Origin: Candidula unifasciata
Lineage: Eukaryota > Mollusca > Gastropoda > Stylommatophora > Geomitridae
Reading direction: 5' to 3'
Assembly: GCA_905116865.2 (NCBI GenBank)
Contig: CAJHNH020000813.1
Location: 299,001-363,000, forward strand
Length of the DNA: 64,000 bases
The first letter of the stretch is position 1. Every line of letters starts with the position of its first letter. A model generated the notes under the pieces. The model was not told the DNA's origin and ran no database searches. It saw nothing but the letters and a program-made list of their open reading frames with translations. Below are positions 1 to 12,700 of this stretch, one piece after another. Made by a program: the position numbers and the translations under genes.

Positions 1-130
1 AGTGATAGCAGATTGTAGTGATGACAATGGTAGCAGATTGTAGTAATGACAGTAATAGCAGATTGTAGAGATGACAGTGGTAGGAGATTGTAGTGATGAC
101 ATGCTAGTAGATTGTAGTGATGACAGCTGT
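1..130. repeat. 25-bp minisatellite at window edge
   Basis: Five imperfect copies of a unit containing GCAGATTGTAGTGATGACA, spaced 24-26 bp; it runs off the left edge and lies in an LMBRD2 intron. Confidence 0.85.
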
Positions 131-522
131 ACTATGACATCTGCACTCTTAGCATTCTGTCCAGCAAGTGTGAGAATATCAGTATTATTTACAACTGTCT
201 GTTTTTAGCAGAATATTTTAGCCTAATCAGTCTTTTTTTTTTTTTATTGGTAATAGTTCTTTTTTTTTTTTCTATACCTTTTCTGATTCACTTATTTAAG
301 ACTCAGCATCATAACATACCAGATAAATCCATAGATGTTCCATCTCCCACAGCAAATGTCTTCATGTGTAGATGTTGACTGTTCCACTAGTAAACACATC
401 ATATACTCTTTCACTCATACATCCTGTCTCAACAATCTACTTCCCAGTCCATACGACCTTACACATATCTCTTCATCTTCTGCAGATTGCATTAATCCTC
501 TTGTGTTTCTTTAATGGAACAG

Positions 523-701
523 GCGAACTCAAATAAGCCAGCGTACGAACATTCAGTGGGCCAACCTTCTGAGCACCGCCCTGGAGTGGGAGGACATTGA
601 GGCAAACATGCGTAGCACGGATAGAGTATATAGGCATTCGGATCCAGCAATGGGCACTTATTACTTCAAATGGTGGAGGAATATTTATACTCCTTCAATA
701 G
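523..701 (+). CDS. LMBRD2: LMBRD2 exon (first in window)
   Basis: Acceptor ...TTTCTTTAATGGAACAG and donor ATAG|gtaagt enclose 179 nt encoding 59 full codons, including a TALEWEDIE motif and [10 protein letters not shown]. It is entered in phase with one base carried from the previous exon and leaves one base for exon 2668-2969. The segment precedes the second membrane cluster and is probably the end of the large coiled cytoplasmic loop of the LMBR1 fold. Confidence 0.88.
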
Positions 702-3700
702 GTAAGTTAGGAGAAGAATTCTCGCATGCTATATGGAGCCAGTTTTAACATCTGGCTGTGAATCCTGGACACTTGATAAACAAGCTGAACAATATCTTGA
801 GGCCTCAGAGATGTGGTTTCTCTTTTTCTTCAGCTGTGTTCCTAGCTGTCAGGTATTGCCTCGATGCCTTTTTCTTTTCTCCTATTTTCACTTTGACTTC
901 TTCTGTCCACCAAGGTGTCCTATGTCCCCGCCTTCCACTTGGGACTTTACCACATGCTTCTACTGCAGCTGCTGTGAGGATATTCTTGAATCTGCACCAG
1001 AGGGTTTCAGTGTCCTCTGATGGTTCTTCAGTTCCTATTGCTTTCACTATAAGCTCTGGTATCTAGCCTAAACTTCTGGCTCTTTTGGCTGGTATACCTT
1101 AATCCTCATCCCTTTTTGGTTGCTTGGAGCAGTGGTCACTTCCCATCTCTGGTCCTCTTATGACTCTGGCGTCTCTCACAAACTTGAAGAAACCTTTCCT
1201 TACTATGGCACTGTCGAGGATGGATTTCTTTGAAGGCTCACATCTTATGTATGCATTTATATGTTTGTGGGGGGGGGGTGAGGAAGGAAGGGTTTGTAAT
1301 GACATGAGACTTTTCCCTGCAGAATCTGAGAAGTCGCTTGCCATTGTCATTCAAAACATCTTCACCATATCTCCTGATTACTCCACCCCATCTAGAGTGA
1401 TAATTTCCTATGGCATTTAGATCTCCAAGGAGAATCAGTTTGTCGTGACAGTCATATAAGGTCTTTTGGAGCATTTCAAAGAATATGATAGGTAAATAAG
1501 TATGATAACAAGTACAGAAACCAGCTCACATCTTTGATGCATCGTCATATAGTGCTGGACCTTAATTTTTATTGACAGTTACCGCTTGATGTGTGATATA
1601 GGTTATATCACATGTACCACCTTTACTTCACAACCAGGACCATATTTAGGCATATGGAACCTATGCAGCTGCATAAGGCAGCAACTGTTACTAGTAGTTA
1701 ACCCTACCAGACCGCCGACCCGCTATTATGGGAAATACCAAACCTGCCTCTAAACCGCTGTCCCTCAATGTCGGGAATTTGCCTACTATGAGAAAACAAT
1801 GCGTCACAAATTAAAAATAACTAGCCAATTGTAATCAGATCTCGTTGATAGTCTTCTCAGATGTCTGCCTGCATGTGTTTGGATTAAATTTGTGTTGTTT
1901 TATGTGAAACAAATTCTGAAAATTCACAATAAAATGAGCGGCTGATGAACCAAGCACTTCAACAGGAAAGTGAAGTAAGTCTAGGCTTTTCACAATCCAA
2001 CAGGTGATTGATACTTTGGTTGATTCAGACTCTGCGGAGTCAATAATTTCATGAAGAATACGTTCCCAATTGAAGTGACACAGTCAGTGAGAGCTGGAAT
2101 AATGAGGAGAATCTTGAAAATTATAAATCTAGAAATAGATCAAAAGTAGGAGAAGGGGCGTGTCCCTCAAACAGCAACATCGGATGTTTACTTTGTGAAA
2201 CAAGGTTGATCCTGCTGGGTGGATTAGCTCACAAAGATGGAATATTGGTGCTAGATAAAAGGTAAACCTATTTTCTACAATGTCTCCAAGTTTTTATCTT
2301 ATTCTAGCCACTTGTTTGCATGTAACTAATATTTATGTATATCATGTTGGTTTTTTCGCGTTAATGCCCTGGAGCTCAGGTATAGGAGGCAGTTAGGTTC
2401 TGGGCCTGAGGTCTGGTGGGGTTAAAGACTCACTAAATTGGAGGTTTCTATAGCGTAATTTTTCTGTACAGTCTGATAAACTCTAGTGGTTATTTCCTGT
2501 GTGTTACCATATATTTGTGTCACTATTTTTGTCTTCTTAGTAATTTATACATTTTAAACCTTTGTGTTTATTTGTTTTGTATTCAACTAATTTTAAATAT
2601 CCCATTACAGTTTAACATTGTTGTAAATAATTTCACAACTTATTGTTGGTTTTCTGTAAATGTACAGGGATTGTGAAGTTAATCTTAGGGTGTGAAATAA
2701 ATAACAGCACAATGGCAGTGTATATCCTAAAAACTGGCATGTATAACTTTTGCAAACACATTAAATCCTTTTACAAATATCTGACAGAATGGTACTGGAA
2801 ATGTATGGTTCGACCCTACGTCTACAAGGCTGGTGCTGGTATTTTGACTGTTGTATCTTTCATGGTGGTGTGGTCGGAGTGTTTATTCTTCATCAAGGAG
2901 CCAGTTCTATCCCTGTTTGCTGTCTTCATAAACCTGGCCCGAGAAAACTATGACTATGTGTACATTGAGGTAAAATACTGTTTGTGTTTTCTTGCCTTCA
3001 CTTTATTGAATTTACTTATTGTTTTCTCCTATGTGGTATTGCTGCTTATTGCTTTAATGAAGAGTTGCTGGCTGAGCAGCTAAAAACTCTGAGCTCTCAT
3101 TTGAGAGACCCAGCTTCAAATTTTTTTTTTTTTTTTTTGGTGGGGGGGTTAAAAATAAAATCTTAAAATGAATTTGGTGGTGACCTCACGAACTGTGTGG
3201 CCTGAACTTCTCTGGCTTAAGGCCAAATTGTCCTACGCTACCCCAAAAAAGAAGTTCTTAGTTGCAGTAAAGACAGTGTTTTATATTAACTCTTTGAGTC
3301 CCAGGAAACGCATCCTGCGCTAATTTGTTTCAACCGTGCGGCCAAATTGACGCGTGACATATGAAGGTTTTTAATCTACCACTGACCGGTTATTAAAACG
3401 GTGGACCGCCCAATTTCAACTTCCTTTAGTTTCTTGTGTCTGATATCAGGCGTGCTCATTTAGAAACGTGGGTTAAAAGCCAAAAATATAGTAAATTTGC
3501 GAGATCCGCCTAGTTACTGAGTGTTTGTGAATACCATTTGATTTAACGACTTAAGAAGCTTAAACTTTAAATAAAGTACATATTTTTTTTTTTTTAGATT
3601 CGTTCGAAGTTAGGTAGATAAAGTTTTGAAATAGACATGGTTCGGCCATTTATAGAGTCAAAACTTTGATAAGGGATATGTCTAATGTGTACTTCACGCG

Positions 3701-6700
3701 AAGGGTACAACTATAGCAAAGTCAGCTGGCACAAATAGAATCAACATTAGTGAAAAGATTTTCTTCAGTGTCAGTTAGTTCTATTGCTATTCCCCTTATT
3801 ATTTAGGAACATAGCTACAAAATTACAGGCAAACTGAGTGTTATATAAACTTTGTTTTGTGTGAAGATACTTATTGTTTTGAGAGTCACTTTTCTTCACC
3901 AAAAAATGGTGCTCTGTTATGATGCTTCAAAAGATTCTCTGGAACAAAATCTAACATATAGATTGAGTTTATATTTCACTTATACATTACTAAGAAGGGC
4001 TGTACCGAATAGTGATTTTCACTATTCGGCCGAATACGAATAGCTAGACCAACTATTCGGCCGAATATGAATAGAGAATCATCATCATCAGGTGCTTTGA
4101 CGACTGGCATGGGCGATTATGCCTCGCCCGAATCTGCGATCTCCTGCAGCATGTATTAGTTCATGTGCTGACACACCTCCATGCCATGCAACAAGACTGT
4201 CAAGAATCTTCTCTCGTTGTCTTCCTCTATCCCTCTTTCCACAGATCTTTCCAGTGGTCACCACATGTTCCATTTTCCCTCATCTTATAACATGGCCGAA
4301 AAATGATGGCTGTCTCCTTCTGATGTCTGTGAGTAGTTGTCTTCGGGCTCCCGCCTCTATCAAAACCTCTTGGTTGCTTTTTTTTGGGCCGTCCAAGGTA
4401 TTTTAAGCATTGTTCTGTAAAACCACATCTCTGAGGCCTCAAGAAATTGTTTGGCCTGCCTACCGATTGTCCAGGATTTACAGCCATATGTTAAAACTGG
4501 ATGTATGAAGCAAGCAAGAATTCTTTTTCTAATCTTCAATGACAAGGATATATTGCAGAAGATGTTTTTCATTTTATAAAATGCAGTTTCTGCCTGTAGT
4601 GTAATGCATCTTCCATCTGATGTTATCCATGTGCACAGATACTTAAATTTCTGTACTTGTCCCAAAATAAAACCATTGACTTTTATTACACATTTAGGAA
4701 TAATTATTTTCTTTGATACCACCATTACTTCTGTCTTTCCACAATTCACACTGAAGCCCATTCTCCCACTTTCGTGTATAAATTAGATCTGAAAAAAACA
4801 CATCCATAATGTCAAATGTAGGCTGAAATTTTACTTCACCAAATGTAAAACAGAATAGTAAACATTTAAAAACATTTCATGTTTTACATCCTTCAGTCAG
4901 TCTGAGGTAACTAATACCTAGGAATGAAAGTATTCTTAGTTTTATAACAAGTAACTAAACTTGTAAATTGTCACTGACAGCTTAGTTAATCCATGAAAGC
5001 GACATTAGCTTTAAGAAGAAAAAAATTGTTCCATGTTGTCAGCATTAAGGCAGCTTCTTGTCTCACTGAAGGTATTTCTGGCTGTACTAAACAGACGTTC
5101 ACTTGGTGGTGCACAAAGATAACGCTTGACATTATGAACCAAGGTGGGAAATCTTGATACGTTTATATTCCACCAGTCCAGAAACGGGTGTAAGGTAACC
5201 ACTATTCGTATTCGGCCCGACCGCAACTATTCGGCCAAATGCCGAATAGTTATTAGGTCCACTATTCGGCCCCGAAGCGAATACGAAGAGAATATTCGGT
5301 ACAGCCCTATTACTAAGTGGTTCATTTTCATTTGTGATTCATTTTGGATACATTTTAACCAGTTTTTCTTAGGTGCCATTAGCTTATTTACTAATATTTT
5401 ATTACTTAAGCAATTATTTGTTTTAGCTGTCTTCTTAAATTATTCCTCAGCAATCCCTGGTCACTTTGATGTATTATATTTGTATGCTGTGCGGCAATTG
5501 AATTAGTATGGAATGTTTTAATGTGTTTCACTTGTGAAATAAAAAAATTGCATTACCACCCCTTGGGTCTCTGATGCTAAACCCCCTCGGACTCTGAGTT
5601 AAAGCTGAAGAAAAAGAACTCTTTTGACCCTTGAGATGTGTTAGGCATTCAGAGCTTGACCAGTATTTGTAGAGAACTAATTGGGGGAAAGAAAAAACCA
5701 AAAAGATAAATACAAGGACAGAAAGAGAAAGATCACAACAGCTAGGTCTGAACATCCATAATAAAAAGATAAGGATAATGAGAATAAATCAGGCAAATAG
5801 TAATATAGTTTCTTTTAATAGCATTCCCCTTCAAGACATGGAGCCATAACCTTTGTGGGCAGTAATATAGATAAAGAGAGTGAACTGATAGAGATATTAA
5901 AGTACAAATATAAAAAGAAAGAGGAGCTTTAATAGAACTTGGGAATTTGTGGTCAAAATAAATTAATATGATGACTAATGACGACTTATGACATGGCATT
6001 TAGTATAATGTATTTAATTCTGTTATTCTTTTTATCTCACAGCTGGCATCAATACTGACCATAGCCTACATGTGTTTCTGTGCTTACTCCAGCGTGTTCA
6101 AGATCCGAGTTCTCAACCTCTATTATATCTCCCCACACCATCAGACAAACGAGCACAGTCTGATCTTCATAGGCATGTAAGTAGTTTGGCAACACAGGAA
6201 AGAAAGAGAGAGAGATGACCCACAACACCAGAGTCTTCTCTTATGTTTCTAGATCTGTTAGCATGTCATGTGGTGTTTGGTAAACGTCTCTGTCTGTGGC
6301 TTTCTGTCTTATGGACTGCCAGCCACTTCTGTTCTGGATGTTTTTCCACTGCCTCAATACCAAACTGCCCATCACCCCTTGTCTTGATCTACCTCTACCT
6401 TTCCCATCTATCCAGCTTTCCTGTTCTCATAATGTACTTTCCCCATGTGGGTTCCAGGGCCCCATTGTGGGGGGGGGGGGGGGGGGGGAAACAAGAATAG
6501 ACCTACTGCCTTTCCAACAAGCATATCGTAAGAGGCGACTAATTGGGGAGGAACTTCCTTCGAAGTCGGAGTGCATCTGCCTGAGAGGCAAGGAACCAGC
6601 AGTCTGTATATATATAAGCAAGATCTGTAAAATGGATGCACACCCAAAACTCAGATCCTGAACAAAGCTGCAGTCCATAAATGGAGGAACAACCAGGTCT

Positions 6701-9700
6701 TTCCACCTGAATTTACAGCTGGTGAACATAAACAACAACATAATGTACGCCATTGCGTTCCATTCTGGTGATGTGTCCACAGAATGTGAATTGTTCACTT
6801 TTCTTGCAGATATCAACGTAGTAATAAGTAAATAAAGGCCCCTTACATGCCAGTGGCACATCGGGCAACTGAGGCTGTATTTATTTGTATAGTCCAGTCA
6901 GCCCTCGTCCTCTGTGTATTCACCTCTCAGAGTGATGTATTTCTCCTGCCTCTTCTTCATTTTCTTGATGCTCTGATTGTAGAAGTTCCATGCTTGGGCC
7001 CAGAACCATGTCCATTTCACTGTGGGTGTAACAATCCAACATACTCGAAAGGGCTTGGAATGAGTAACTGCCATCTGTTTCCAAACATGATAAATCCACT
7101 TTGTGTAAGTCACTGTTCAATAGACCAGATTTTTTTCTAAGGGATGAGGCAGCCAACCCAAGAACAGTTCCCCCTTAGTGGCCTCTTAAACCCAACCTGG
7201 CAGGTTATAGTAGTGTTACTTTACTTTTCTATCCCGAACATCTCAGAATTCCCTGAACAGTGTTCCAGTTATTGAATTTTTTTTTACAGCCGAACGATTG
7301 AAGTTATCTTCTTCTACTTTCGTTCGCTTGAAATAGATTATCGATATCTGCAATGTTGTTTCTGGTATGAACATCACTGCCTTTTGTAATTCACTTAGCG
7401 AACCTGTTTGGTTTCCAACAATATTTCTGTTAGCCAAAAGTTTTGCCTAAAAAGGTTGTATTTGGGACAGTCCTGGAGGATGCGATCTGTTGTCTCAGGT
7501 GCCAGTCCACATGTGTACACAACTGATTTGCCAATCTTAAATGTTTTTGTACAGGTGGCGGCAAAGTCGACTGTGCCCTGTTCTGATACATAGAATAATA
7601 ACTTGCTCTGGTCTGTGATTTGAGTTGGCTTATCTTCGTGGCACTTGATCACGGTCACAGGTGCTCTGATTCCTCCTCACCATATACATCAGCTTCCCAT
7701 GATATAGATTGACTTGAACATTGCCACATACTCCAGCAGGATTTGGTCAGCATATCGGTGTTAGTCAATCAAATGTTATATTAATAAACAGTGTATAGAT
7801 TGGCACTCATAGAAAGAAACAGAAAGATATGACACACTAGACAATGTAAAAAAAATTGTTTATGTTCTCTAGTGTGCCTCTCTCTTTCTATGAGTGCTGA
7901 TCTATACATTGTCCGTTTATTATATGTCACATTTCTACTGCCTCAATGGTTCCCCATCTGTTTATTTCTGTAACTATTCAAATTAGGAATAAGTTAAGAA
8001 TATAATATTAGTGTATTCAGGGATTTGATATTGACTCCCAGTCAACCCAGTCAAAGATGGGTGCAGGTAATATTCTGGGAAGTGAAGTCGGACTGATATT
8101 GACCACATCATCCATCGAGGGTCAGTTAGTCTATTAAAAGTATGAGTACGGCATCCTGTGCTTGATACACTACTGATTTGGACAGAGTCCTTTACTTTTA
8201 CTCACTCAGGGCATTCTCACACTTGCTCCATCCCCTTCTTCAGCAGCCAACAAAGAGGTAAAAGAGTTCGCTTGCAATACAACAGTATGCTTAGTACCCA
8301 CTCATTCCACATCTGTACAATTTTAATATTATATATTAAAGTTAATTTGGACTGGATGAATAGTCATGTGATGATTGTGTCCACTTCAGGATGTTGTGTC
8401 GTCTGACTCCTCCCATGTGTCTGAACTTTCTTGGCCTCATACACCTGGACAGCCACATTACACAAGATAAGAAGCTGGAAGAGACATCCTACACAAGGGT
8501 ACCAATTTTTTAATATATATATTATTGTTTGTCCCTATTTGTGTTTGCATAAATATGTGTGCGTGCAAGAGATAGATTCTTCTTCTTGTGGTCCGTGGCA
8601 TTGGTAGTCATGTCTATCCACATCCTTCTGTTTGGTGTACTTTCAGTCATTTCTCTGAACAGATGATCTTCAATGCCAGGCTGTCACACTGTCCAGCTTC
8701 TTCTCACTTGATCTTCCTCTGCTCCTTTCCACTCTAACTTTCTTACTGACAGGATGTATTCCAGTTTTCTCCTAGTGATGTGACCGAAGAATGTAGATTT
8801 GTCTGTGTCTGATGTGGGTGATTAGATCTTTTCATGGATTAATTTCTTTTAGACTGTTTCATTACCTTTCTTCACCCCTCCCCCCCCCCCCTCCCCCCTT
8901 TTCCCCAGTCTGTCCAGAGTGCTCTCATTATCCGTCTCTAAAAACACATCTGTGCAATTTTCACATTTTTTTAAAAAATTAATTGGCTTTTAATTACTTC
9001 CATTTTCAGGATTGGAAGTATATAAACCTTTATGAATGATTTTTCTCAGTTGAAAAAGACAAATACATAGAATATTTTTCTGGTAAAATACTGCTTGCTT
9101 GAGCTTTTCTACATTTAGCTTCTTTAATGCATCTTCCGTCTGTTGTTTCACTGATTGCATCAATTTAATGGTTTCTCTGTGCTATACTGTTAGAACAGTT
9201 AACCGTTTCAGTAACTGACTGCACATTGTTGCCTGTCTTTCCTGGTTGCACACTTTTCCTTATTGCACTGACCCAGGAATTATATTGTTCTCTTATTGTC
9301 TTATTATCAAATTTTACATTACTCAGTCATTATTACTTTTGGAACACTCATTCCATAGAACAGATTTTTTACTGGCCTCAACAAAACACTCACTTGTGAA
9401 AGCAATTAACACATTTTTTTTTTTTTTTTACCAAGGCATTTTAGAAACCTGAAGGGCATTGAAATTGTATTCGAAGATTCAGAAGCTTCACTTCTAATAA
9501 TTTTATGTTAACAATTAAAACAGTGTTTGTTATGTCTTTCAAAAACCTTATTGTATTTTTACATGTTACTGTGTATTTATTATTTCAGTTGCCTAAAATG
9601 TATCATTTATAAAAGAATGTCATGACATGTTCTGTCTGCCTTAAATTATGTTGGAATTGTAAATTTTTTAATGTAAGCAGCAATACGTAATGTTATTACA

Positions 9701-12700
9701 TTGATATTTTCCAGTTTTAGCTTTTGTATTTATAAAGTGTATTGTTTTAAACTATCTCTATCCATTTTTTCTTTCAGATCATGGGCCACATGGATGTTAT
9801 CTCCATCATATCCAATGGATTTAACATTTACTTCCCCATCCTGATTGTTCTGCTCTGCATTTGCACCTACTTCAGTCTTGGAAGCCGCATCCTCAGTGCC
9901 TTGGGCTTTCAGCAGTTCATCGGTGACGATGACATGACCCAGGAACTGATTGATGAAGGGAAGGAGTTGGTGGCAAGAGGTGAGTGCTGCTTGACCCGTC
10001 CTGTGTTATAGGCCTTTGGCATTGTCTGTTGGTTTTTCTTCCCCCCCCCCCCCCCCCCCCCCCCAAACTGCTACATTGACTACTATTGCAACTTTAAGAA
10101 TCGCAACCAAGATGGCAGACTAAAAGGGTCAACTCAGGATACCTCATTCAGCCCCTAAAGACGTTAAAGTAGTTAGGACATCCATAATGTTTACACCAAG
10201 CGTGGTCCTAGTTAGTGTATGCCGCATGCCATGTATGAGTGAGGATGTTATGACATATTTTATGATCAAACATGCAAGAAAAGCTGCCGAAGTAACAAGG
10301 CAAGATAACATTTAATGTGACAAAAATGTACGCAGATTAAGGCTAAAACCAGTTCTACAATTCATTAAAATTACTGTACATTCTTTTTTTTTTAGGAGTT
10401 CACACATTATTAGTCCAATAAAGATCAAAGAAATTCACTGCTTTCAGAAAACAGAAGCACCCGTGCAGTTGTAAATTAGGAAATCATAAGGGCTTGGCAA
10501 ATCTAAGACCACATGCAAAAATTCATGTTGATCCATACAGGAGTTTTTGAGATATTTGTTAAAGTGTGAGGGCACACTTTTTGGAAAGGACTGTAAGTAG
10601 TTAGTCTAATGCTAAACATGCATGATAGGTTACATGAGCAGATATCAGTCCAGATGAGAAGTAGAACTAGGCATCTTCACATTATAACAATCTCACATGA
10701 CAGATGCCTTCATCAGCATATGGTACAAATGGACAGTGATACAGTTACATACTAAGATATAGATAATCACTTGTCTATTAAGTGAAGGTCTCTCACAGAA
10801 ATACCCATAAAAGGTAAGGGCAGTAGAAACTCAGACTCACATCTGATTCAGGAAGAAGGTACTGAACTGGAAGAGAAGTAGGAGTGGTGGATTATAGCAA
10901 GGGTTGTAACTTTAAAATATTAGGTAAAGTTGTGTTGGACATTAACATCCTTAGGCGAGAGAGAGTCCATTAGACAGGTAGACGACGTTGGATTACAGTA
11001 TTAATACACTTTGCCTCCCTTATGGACCCGGGCACCTGCATTATCATGTTTGCTTGATGATAAATGAAAATCATCATGTAACACATCTTTTGCAGAGCAT
11101 CGCAGTCTCCATAAAAAAAAAACTTTGCCACCTCTCCGATCTCCTGCACTTTTATAGCCAGACCTGCATAATAAGTTTTTTGGGATAATAATGTGATAGT
11201 TTCCCCTTGCTTTCCACATCAAAATGGTTTAGACTAGGTACACAACTTTTGTCAACCTTTTAGATTGTCAGGGCACGTGAGTGCCGTGTTCTATGATGCT
11301 CCTTTTGACAACAGAGGGCACCCCAGAGGTGTCCACTTATCCCCGTGGATACTCGGTCCCCATAGCTTGGCCACACCGCATGTGAGTTTACCATCCTCTA
11401 CCCCATGGAGGCCTCACTATAAATGACTATTTACCCAAAATAGTACCATGACACTAATGTGATAATTTCTATAAAACTTCTAGTGGTAATATTGTGCAAT
11501 TCTTATCTGATTAGAAAAGAGGAAGGTGGAGAGGAAAGCTGATGCAGAAGCAAGAAGGAAAACCTGGACCGAAAGATTTGGTGAAGGAGCTGCCATTAAT
11601 AAAGATCCTGCCAGGCCATCGGAGAGAAGAACCATGTCAGGTAAAGGAAACCTTTGTTAAACAAGTAACCAAAACTTCCTTTCATACAGAGGCAGCAAAT
11701 GAAATTGTTTGTCCACTTGACAAGAAGTTTGCTGCCATGGTTGTATAGCAGCTAGACATGCACCTGGATCCAGGTCCTGACGAACCAGACTTTTTTTTTC
11801 TTTCCCAAAATAACCTTGTCTCTCAGGTCAACCAACCTTAAATGGGACCAGGTGAAGTTTTGGAAGTAAAGGTGGCCAGTGTGGTGCTGACCACATCATC
11901 CACCAAGTGCTGATTGGTCTATAAAATATAGGTCTAGCCCTGTGTGCCTGATACGCCTGGAGATGTGCAAAAGGTGTTTTTTTTTAACTTTACTTTTACT
12001 CAAAAAAGAATGCCTTGTGATGTCATACTATCATCATCATCAGTTCTCGTTATACCTAGTGGCACATGAGGCTTCAGAGAGGACTTTCCATGCTTTCCTG
12101 TCCTGTGCAATCTTCAGTGCAGTTTTCCATGTCAAAGGTGCCGCACTCAGGTCACTTTCCATCGTTTGTCTCCAAGTTGTTTTTGGGCGCCCCTTTTTTC
12201 TCTTTCCCTCTGGTATCCATGTGAGAGCTGTTTTGGCTGGTATATCAGGATTCATTCTCATAACATGGCCAAGCCATTTCCATCTTCTCCTGGTTATCAT
12301 ACTGTCTAGAGTTTCTAGGTTTGTGACTTGAAGTAGTTTAGTGTTTAAGATTGTATCTGGCCAGAAAATTTTGATAATTCTACGTAGACATGTGTGGTGG
12401 AAGGTGGACAGCTTGTGTACATCCTTTTTGGTCATTCTCCAGCATTCTCCAGATGTCATACTATGCCAGGTATTATACCAAAGGAGGAGAGAGACATGCA
12501 ACCTGAAGTAGACCAAGATCGAAGTGGAAGTATAGTATCAGAGAAACTACAGCGGTATCCTGTATCAGTCAATGAGGCTGCCAGAAGAGCCAGAATCCTA
12601 TTCCTCCTTCAACACTTGAAGTGATAAAAAAGGAGGTGAAGAAGAAGAGTTGAGGCGAGAAAGGAAATGTTTCAATCTTCAGTCTTAAGGATTTGTTTTT

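Larger units (their letters stand above)
3995..5309 (-). mobile_element. hAT transposon fossil with TIRs and 8-bp TSD, interrupted by a LINE
   Basis: Ends AAGGGCTGTACCGAATA and TATTCGGTACAGCCCTA are inverted (16 of 17 bases), flanked by the 8-bp direct repeat TTACTAAG at 3987-3994 and 5310-5317. Subterminal CTATTCGGCCGAATA palindromes recur at both ends. Inside, minus strand 5226-5011 encodes the end of a hAT transposase ([14 protein letters not shown] ... [10 protein letters not shown]), the dimerisation region. A LINE occupies about 4079-4790. The rest of the transposase is missing, so it is dead. Confidence 0.9.
6177..8024. other. LMBRD2 intron, mixed repeats
   Basis: Besides family B, the LINE tail at 7280-7680 and the foldback at 7783-7923, the stretch 6700-7280 shows no coding signal. 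Confidence 0.5.

Noticed and set aside
2970..3166. Coding continuation of the LMBRD2 exon past 2969
   Set aside because: A consensus donor GAG|gtaaaa in phase with the exon at 6043 explains the conserved protein better.
3286..3420. A second complete piggyBac-like element
   Set aside because: Only one terminus (TTAACTCTTTGAGTCCC) seen; no opposite end with TTAA.
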